From an uncultured Lysobacterales bacterium (GTDB lineage Bacteria > Pseudomonadota > Gammaproteobacteria > Xanthomonadales > Xanthomonadaceae), in assembly GCA_946886865.1 (NCBI GenBank), contig CAMPJI010000062.1, positions 1 to 13,388 of the forward strand: a DNA stretch of 13,388 nt. Reading direction: 5' to 3'. Both the position numbers and the translations under genes were made by a program. A model generated the notes under the pieces. That model worked only from the letters and a program-made list of their open reading frames with translations, was not told the DNA's origin and did no database searches. The first letter of the stretch is position 1, and every line of letters starts with the position of its first letter. Below, in pieces: positions 6,641-13,388 of this stretch.

Positions 6641-7129
6641 TCAGCGGAAAGGCGCGTCGGCGGCGCGGCGCTCGGCGATCTCCGCCTCAAGGCGGTCGCC
6701 GATCGCCAGCAGCTGCGGCTTGGTGACGATGTTCTGTCCGCGCTGGTCGAAGTGGTATTCGTGGATGTGGGTCTCGACGATCGAGTCCACGGGGCACGAC
6801 TCCTCGCAGAAGCCGCAGTAGATGCACTTGAACAGGTCGATGTCGTACCGCGTGGTGCGGCGGGTGCCGTCCTCGCGCCGGTCCGAATCGATGGTGATCG
6901 CGAGCGCCGGGCACACCGCCTCGCACAGCTTGCACGCAATGCACCGCTCCTCGCCGTTGGGATAGCGGCGCAGCGCGTGGATGCCCCGGAAGCGCGGCGA
7001 CTGCGGCGTCTTCTCCATCGGGTACATCAGCGTGTACTTGGGCTTGAACAGGTACTTCAACGTCAGCCACAGCCCCTGGAACAGCTCCAGCAGCAGCAGG
7101 CTCTTGAAGTAGGAAGCAAGTCGCGTCAT
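6641..7129 (-). CDS. nuoI: NADH-quinone oxidoreductase subunit I (NuoI), 8Fe ferredoxin-type subunit
   Basis: NuoI is the TYKY-type ferredoxin subunit holding two [4Fe-4S] clusters, N6a and N6b, which carry electrons from NuoG toward N2 in NuoB. The protein has 162 residues. The N-terminal amphipathic segment (about 5-36) attaches it to the membrane arm. The two cluster motifs are complete: Cys63, Cys66, Cys69, Cys73 ([12 protein letters not shown]) and Cys102, Cys105, Cys108, Cys112 ([12 protein letters not shown]). The conserved FRG(I)[13 protein letters not shown] stretch precedes the first motif. The ATG start is 3 nt after the nuoH TAA stop. The ribosome site is poor: AAGG lies almost against the start and GGGG lies further up. 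Translation therefore probably depends on ribosomes arriving from nuoH. Confidence 0.98.
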   Translation of the reverse strand: MTRLASYFKSLLLLELFQGLWLTLKYLFKPKYTLMYPMEKTPQSPRFRGIHALRRYPNGEERCIACKLCEAVCPALAITIDSDRREDGTRRTTRYDIDLFKCIYCGFCEESCPVDSIVETHIHEYHFDQRGQNIVTKPQLLAIGDRLEAEIAERRAADAPFR

Positions 7130-7132
7130 GCC

Positions 7133-8194
7133 TTATTGCCCCGGCAGGAAGACGTCGTAGTACGCCATCAGGGCGACGACGACGATCCAGGCGATCGTGA
7201 TGGGAATGAAGACCTTCCAGCCCAGCCGCATGATCTGGTCGTAGCGGTAGCGCGGGAACGAGGCGCGGAACCAGATGAAGCAGCTGGCGAAGAAGAACAC
7301 CTTGGCCAGCAGCCACCACCAGCCGTCCACGGACAGGAACGGGATGCCCATGCCATGGAACGGGCTGAGCCAGCCGCCCAGGAAGAAGATCGCGGTCAGG
7401 AAGCTGATCAGGATCATGTTGGCGTATTCGGCCAAGAAGAACAGCGCGAACGCCGATCCCGAATACTCGACCATGTGGCCGGCCACGATCTCCGACTCGC
7501 CCTCCACCACGTCGAACGGCGCGCGGTTGGTTTCGGCCACGCCTGAGATGAAGTAGACGACGAACAGCGGCAGCAACGGCAGCCAGAACCACTCGAACAG
7601 ACCCGTGTTGCCCGCCTGCGCCATCACGATCTGCGACAGGTTGAGGCTGCCGGCAGCCACCATGACGCCGACCATCGCAAAGCCCATCGCGATCTCGTAG
7701 GACACCACCTGCGCCGCCGCGCGCATGGCACCGAGGAACGCGTACTTCGAGTTGGACGCCCAACCCGCCAGGATGATCCCGTACACACCCAGCGAGGTCA
7801 TCGCCAGCAAGTACAGCAGGCCCGCGTTGGCGTTGGACAGCACGAGCTGCGCATCGAACGGGATCACCGCCCAGGCCGCGAACGCCGGCGCCAGCGCCAG
7901 TAGCGGCGCCAGCTTGTACAGGAAGGGCTCCGCGCGCGTGGGCTGGATGACTTCCTTGAACAGCAGCTTGAACACGTCGGCGAACGCCTGCAGCACGCCC
8001 ATGCCCACGTACATCGGGCCACGGCGAACGTGCATCCAGCCGATCAGCTTGCGCTCCCACACCACGTAGAACGCCACCGTGATGATCACCGGCATCGCGA
8101 TGGCCAGGATCTTGAGCACGATCCAGGCGACCGCGCCGACATTGCCGAACGAGAGCAGCCAGTCGCGGAACGGATCGACCATGTCACCGACCAT
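7133..8194 (-). CDS. nuoH: NADH-quinone oxidoreductase subunit H (NuoH), membrane subunit at the quinone site
   Basis: NuoH is an eight-helix membrane protein that forms the quinone-entry tunnel with NuoB/NuoD and links quinone reduction to the proton pumps. Counting from the chosen start it has 353 residues. Visible signatures are [14 protein letters not shown] (about 47-60), [17 protein letters not shown] (144-160), the acidic loop [21 protein letters not shown] (220-240) with Asp228, Glu231, Glu233 and Glu235, and [18 protein letters not shown] near the C-terminus (310-327). Two starts are possible. The ATG at 8200 overlaps the nuoG stop by 3 nt but sits only 2 nt after GGAGG. The ATG at 8194 has GGAGG 8 nt upstream, so it is preferred; the difference is two residues. 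The longer frame back to 8266 is rejected because it lies inside nuoG and adds non-conserved sequence. Confidence 0.96.
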   Translation of the reverse strand: MVGDMVDPFRDWLLSFGNVGAVAWIVLKILAIAMPVIITVAFYVVWERKLIGWMHVRRGPMYVGMGVLQAFADVFKLLFKEVIQPTRAEPFLYKLAPLLALAPAFAAWAVIPFDAQLVLSNANAGLLYLLAMTSLGVYGIILAGWASNSKYAFLGAMRAAAQVVSYEIAMGFAMVGVMVAAGSLNLSQIVMAQAGNTGLFEWFWLPLLPLFVVYFISGVAETNRAPFDVVEGESEIVAGHMVEYSGSAFALFFLAEYANMILISFLTAIFFLGGWLSPFHGMGIPFLSVDGWWWLLAKVFFFASCFIWFRASFPRYRYDQIMRLGWKVFIPITIAWIVVVALMAYYDVFLPGQ

Positions 8195-8196
8195 GC

Positions 8197-10421
8197 TCAT
8201 GCCCTCCCCGCCTGGATACGCCCGGACGCGAGCGGCGCGGTGGCGCCATGCCCGCCTTCGACCCACGCCGTACCGCGCGCGACCTTGTTACTGGTGACCA
8301 CGGGCACGGTGGCGGTCCCCGTCGCCGTGCTGAACCGGCCGACGGTCGCGTCGCCCAGTGCCGCTTCGGCATCCGCGGGATGCAGCACCACGCGTGGGCC
8401 ATGGTTGAGCGGGTGCGCCTGCAGCGCGGCGGCACGGCGGACGACCGCATCGGTCCGGTAGATGCCCGTGCTCATTGCGACTTCCAGGCCCTCGGCTTCC
8501 GGCTTCGCCGCGTCCGAACGGGACACCGCGACATCGCGCTTGGCCATGCCGCCGCGCAGCCCGGCGAGATCGGTGAATTCGAAGCCGCTCGCGCCAAGCT
8601 CGTCGGCCAGGGCGCGCAGCACGCGCCAGCCCGGGCGCGCCTCGCCCGGCAATGCGCCGGCGGGAATCGCCACCTGCTCGCGGCCGTCGAGGTTGGTCAG
8701 GGTCGCATCAATTTCCGGCAGCAGGCCGATCGGCAGGATCACATCCGCGACTGCACGCGTGGATTCGCACGCGAAGTGGCTGAAGGCGACAACCTGTGCG
8801 GCACCCAGGGCCTGCATCGCGTTGGCGGGGTTGGCGAAATCCAGGCCGGGCTCGATGCCGTAGATGAGGTACGCCGGACGCGGGCTTGCCAGCATGGCGC
8901 GCGCGTCCAGGCCGGTCGGCAGCACGCCATGGTCGGCGAGACCCAGCGCATTCGCGCCCTGCGGGATGCGGCACAGCGTCGCACCGGTCGCCTGCGCCAG
9001 GGCACGGGCCGCCTCACGGATGGCCGCGGCATGGGCGCCGTTCTCGGCCAGCGCACCGACGATCACCACGGCGCGATCGGAACCCGATACCGCATCGCGA
9101 AGCGCGCCATCGGACAACGCATCGGCAATACGCGACGGCGCGACGATCTGCTTGGACGCCAGGTCGAACGTCTGGTCGAACTCGACCGGGTTGACCGCGT
9201 GCACCTTGGCGCCGCGGGTCCAGGCCTTGCGGACACGCTGGTTCACCAGCGGCAGCTCGTGGCGCAGGTCGGTGCCGACCAGTACCACGCAGTCAGCGTG
9301 CTCGATGTCGGCGGCCGGCATCGCGAAGCGCTCCGCGATCGCGCCGTCGGACAGGTCCGACTGGCCGATGCGGTGGTCCAGGTGGCCGGTGCCCAGCACG
9401 TCGGCCAGACGGGCCAGCAACGCGCCCTCCTCGTTGGAGGTGGCCGGGTGCACCAGCATGCCGAGGCCATCGGCACCGTTGTCGCGCAGGATCTTCGCGG
9501 CGCGCGCCAGCGCTTCGACCCATGACGCTTCGCGCCACTGGCCGTTGTCCTTGAGCATCGGCGCGACGGCACGATCGTCCGCGCGCAGGCCCTGGTGGGC
9601 GTAGCGGTCGCGGTCCGACAGCCAGCACTCGTTGACGCTGTCGTTGTCGCGCGGAACGCTGCGCAGCACTTCGCCACGGCGGACGTGGTGGAACAGGTTG
9701 CTGCCCAGCGCGTCGTGATAGCCCAGCGACTCGCGCGCCACCAGCTCCCACGGGCGGGCGCGGAACTGGAACACCTTGTTGGTCAGCGCGCCCACGGGGC
9801 ACACGTCGATGACGTTGCCCGACAGCTCGGTGGTCAGCGGCTTGCCGTCGTAGGTGCCGATCTGCAGGTTTTCACCACGGTACATGCCGCCCAGCTCGTA
9901 GGTGCCGGCGACCTCCGCGGTGAAGCGCACGCAGCGCGTGCACTGGATGCAGCGGGTCATCTCGGTGGCGACCAGCGGACCGATGTCCTCGTCGGGCACC
10001 ACGCGCTTGCGCTCGGCGAAGCGGCTGACCGAGCGGCCGTAGCCCATGGACAGGTCCTGCAACTCGCACTCGCCGCCCTGGTCGCAGACCGGGCAGTCCA
10101 GCGGGTGGTTGACCAGCAGGAACTCCATCACGTTGCGCTGCGACTTCAACGCCTTTTCGCTGCGCGTGGTGACCCTCATGCCGTCCATCACCGGCGTGGC
10201 GCAGGCCGGTGCCGGTTTGGGCATCTTCTCGACCTCGACCAGGCACATGCGGCAGTTGGCCGCGATGGACAGCTTGTCGTGGTAGCAGAAGCGCGGGATC
10301 GGGATACCGGCCGTGTCGGCGGCCTGGATGATCATCGAGCCCTTGGGCGCGGCCATCTCGACACCGTCGATGAAGACGGTGACGTGGTCGGGCGGCAGGT
10401 TCGGGTTGACGGGTTGGGCGC

Positions 10422-10425
<4 letters not shown>
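8197..10425 (-). CDS. nuoG: NADH-quinone oxidoreductase subunit G (NuoG), 75-kDa Fe-S subunit
   Basis: NuoG is the large Fe-S subunit that wires NuoF to NuoI. From the ATG at 10425 it has 742 residues. The N-terminal ferredoxin-like domain carries N1b (Cys47, Cys58, Cys61, Cys75). The next motif, [18 protein letters not shown], supplies the N5 ligands His107, Cys111, Cys114 and Cys120. N4 is Cys159, Cys162, Cys165 (CIQCTRC) and Cys209 (VCPVGAL). From about residue 220 onward it is a degenerate molybdopterin-oxidoreductase-like domain. The E. coli-type N7 cysteine cluster at the start of that domain is absent; only Cys267 is found nearby. The start was chosen because it forms an ATGA overlap with the nuoF stop, has an AAGGCGG ribosome site about 7 nt upstream, and begins just before conserved sequence. 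The longer open frame running back into nuoF is a high-GC shadow. The stop lies just before the nuoH start. Confidence 0.97.
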
Positions 10426-11800
<1,375 letters not shown>

Positions 11801-11801
<1 letters not shown>

Positions 11802-12328
11802 TACTTCAGCCCCTCAAGCAGCTCGTCGACCTTCGCCGCGTCGAGCTTCTCGTGGTAATGCCCGTTGATGACGACCACCGGCGCGCCACAGCAGGCGGCC
11901 AGGCACTCTTCCTCGCGCTTGAGGAAGACGCGGCCATCGGCGGTGGACTCGCCGAGCCTGCAGCCCAGCTTCTTCTCGGCGTGCGCGACCAGATCCTCGG
12001 CGCCGTTGAGCCAGCAGCTGATGTTGGTGCAGAAGGCGACGTTGTGGCGCCCGACCTTCTCGGTCTCGAACATCGAATAGAACGAGGCGACCTCATACGC
12101 CCACACCGGCGGCAGGCCCAGGTACTTGGCCACCGCCGCGATCAGCTCGTCGCTCAGCCAGCCGCCGTTCTGCTCCTGCGCGGCGTGCAGGCCCTGCAGC
12201 ACGGCCGAACGCTTGCGGTCCGGCGGGAACTTGGCCAGCCAGTGGTCGATGTGCGCGCGGGTGCTGTCGTTCAACGCGACCATCGGGTCGACGTGCTGAC
12301 AGGCCTCGAAATTTCCGGTCGCCTTCAT
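11801..12328 (-). CDS. nuoE: NADH-quinone oxidoreductase subunit E (NuoE), 24-kDa [2Fe-2S] subunit
   Basis: This thioredoxin-like subunit of the NADH-input module carries the off-pathway [2Fe-2S] cluster N1a and packs against NuoF. The protein has 175 residues, close to the E. coli length. The four cluster ligands are visible as Cys100-x4-Cys105 (CTNISC) and Cys142-x3-Cys146 (CLAACC). The preceding helical part contains the typical [15 protein letters not shown] segment (about 81-95). The start is the ATG at 12328, 13 nt after the nuoD stop; GGA lies about 5 nt upstream and a GAGG further up, so the ribosome site is modest. The TAA stop overlaps the nuoF ATG by one base (TAATG), which suggests coupled translation and fits the tight NuoE-NuoF pairing in the enzyme. 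Nothing appears truncated. Confidence 0.97.
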
Positions 12329-12341
12329 GTATTCCAGAACC

Positions 12342-13388
12342 TCAGCGGTCGATCTCGCCGAACACGACGTCGTAGGTGCCGATCATCGCCACCACGTCGG
12401 CCAGCATGTGGCCCTTGACGACCTCGTCCATCGACGACAGGTGGGCGAAGCCCGGTGCGCGCAGCTTGCAGCGGAACGGCTTGTTGGCGCCGTCCGACAC
12501 CAGGTAGCAGCCGAACTCGCCCTTGGGCGCCTCGACCGCGGCGTAGGTTTCCCCGGCCGGCACGCAATAACCTTCCGAGAACAGTTTGAAGTGGTGGATC
12601 AGCGCTTCCATGTCGTCCTTCATCTCCTCGCGGGAGGGAGGCGCGACCTTGAAGTTGTCCACGATCACCGGGCCCGGGTTGGCCTTCAGCCAGGCCACGC
12701 ACTGCTTGATGATGCGCGTGGACTCGCGCATCTCGGCCACGCGCACCAGGTAGCGGTCGTAGCAGTCGCCGTTGACGCCGACGGGGATGTCGAAATCCAC
12801 CGCGTCGTACTTGGCGTACGGCTGCTTCTTGCGCAGGTCCCAGGCGATGCCCGAGCCGCGGATCATCGGGCCGGTCATGCCCCAGGCCAGCGCCTTCTCC
12901 GGCGGGATGACACCCACGCCCACGGTGCGCTGCTTCCAGATGCGGTTGTCGGTGAGCAGCGTCTCGTACTCGTCAACGCGCTTGGGGAAGTCGTCGCAGA
13001 ACGCGTCCAGGTAGTCCAGCAGCGAGCCTTCGCGCCACTGGTTGAAGCGCTTGAGCGAGGCGCCCTTGCGCCACGGCGACTCCTTGTAGCGCGGCATGCG
13101 GTCCGGCAGGTCGCGGTAGACGCCGCCGGGGCGGTAGTAGGTCGCGTGCATACGCGCGCCCGACACCGCCTCGTAGCAGTCCATCAGCTCTTCGCGCTCG
13201 CGGAACGCGTACAGGAACACCGCCATCGCACCCAGGTCGAGCGCGTTGGACCCGACCCACATCAGGTGGTTCAGGATGCGGGTGATCTCGTCGAACATCG
13301 TGCGGATGTACTGCGCACGCTCGGGCGCCTCGATCCCCATCAGGGTCTCGATCGCGCGCACGTAGGCGTGCTCGTTGCACATCATCGA
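12342..13388 (-). CDS. nuoD: NADH-quinone oxidoreductase subunit D (NuoD), 5' end cut by window edge
   Basis: This is the 49-kDa-type subunit of complex I. Together with NuoB and NuoH it forms the quinone-reduction site in the peripheral arm. The last 348 codons are visible. The frame stays open through the first base triplet at the window edge (a Ser before the Met-Met pair), so the Met there is internal and roughly the first 80-90 residues lie outside. Family motifs seen include MCNEHAYV near the visible N-terminus, [33 protein letters not shown], and the C-terminal [23 protein letters not shown] ending at TGA. This C-terminus is the hydrogenase large-subunit-like fold without the Ni-binding cysteines. 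NuoD is a separate protein, not fused to NuoC as in E. coli. The quinone-contacting His and Tyr of the N-terminal region cannot be checked here. nuoE begins 13 nt downstream. Identification is secure. Confidence 0.97.
   Translation of the reverse strand, partial: SMMCNEHAYVRAIETLMGIEAPERAQYIRTMFDEITRILNHLMWVGSNALDLGAMAVFLYAFREREELMDCYEAVSGARMHATYYRPGGVYRDLPDRMPRYKESPWRKGASLKRFNQWREGSLLDYLDAFCDDFPKRVDEYETLLTDNRIWKQRTVGVGVIPPEKALAWGMTGPMIRGSGIAWDLRKKQPYAKYDAVDFDIPVGVNGDCYDRYLVRVAEMRESTRIIKQCVAWLKANPGPVIVDNFKVAPPSREEMKDDMEALIHHFKLFSEGYCVPAGETYAAVEAPKGEFGCYLVSDGANKPFRCKLRAPGFAHLSSMDEVVKGHMLADVVAMIGTYDVVFGEIDR

Noticed and set aside
8195..8266. N-terminal extension of NuoH into nuoG
   Set aside because: The added residues are Arg-rich and non-conserved, and a strong GGAGG is correctly spaced for the ATG at 8194.

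Overview
The window is most of a respiratory complex I (NADH:quinone oxidoreductase, NDH-1) operon. All genes lie on the minus strand, so transcription runs from the right edge to the left. In transcription order it holds the 3' part of nuoD, then nuoE, F, G, H, I, J, K, L, M and N, followed by an initiator tRNA gene with its own promoter and an intrinsic terminator. The subunit order is the classical proteobacterial one (D-E-F-G-H-I-J-K-L-M-N). No mobile element, CRISPR array, defence locus, rRNA or other accessory gene was found.

The very high GC content, strong G/C preference at third codon positions, a separate NuoD, a NuoG of about 740 residues without the N7 cluster cysteines, a NuoJ with a basic C-terminal tail, and an fMet tRNA just after nuoN all suggest a gammaproteobacterium of the Xanthomonadales/Lysobacterales type (Lysobacter, Luteimonas or Xanthomonas-like). 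This placement is an inference from gene features, not from a marker gene.

Layout: 12342-13388 is nuoD (cut by the window edge). 10422-12328 holds nuoE and nuoF, the start of the NADH dehydrogenase module (FMN, N1a, N3). 8197-10425 is nuoG (N1b, N4, N5). 5655-8194 holds nuoH (quinone-site membrane subunit), nuoI (N6a/N6b), nuoJ and nuoK. 324-5437 holds the three antiporter-like proton-pumping subunits nuoL, nuoM and nuoN. Many junctions overlap or nearly touch (F/E by 1 nt, G/F by 4 nt, K/J by 1 nt; H starts 2 nt after G ends), which is typical of translational coupling. The main exception is a 217-nt gap between nuoK and nuoL. It contains three inverted repeats and a GTG-started 66-codon reading frame that fills it almost completely.

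Function: NuoE/F/G oxidise NADH and pass electrons along the Fe-S chain through NuoI to the quinone site at NuoD/NuoH. NuoH/J/K carry the conformational or proton signal into NuoN, NuoM and NuoL, which pump protons. The downstream initiator tRNA has a textbook sigma-70 promoter with a GC-rich discriminator. No separate intrinsic terminator was found after nuoN, so the operon may share the terminator that follows the tRNA.

I do not see a previously undescribed system. The points most worth a second look are the loss of a normally conserved membrane lysine in NuoN (Ser250), the U1-U72 mismatch of the initiator tRNA, the tRNA promoter embedded in an inverted repeat, and the nuoK-nuoL gap with its possible small protein.
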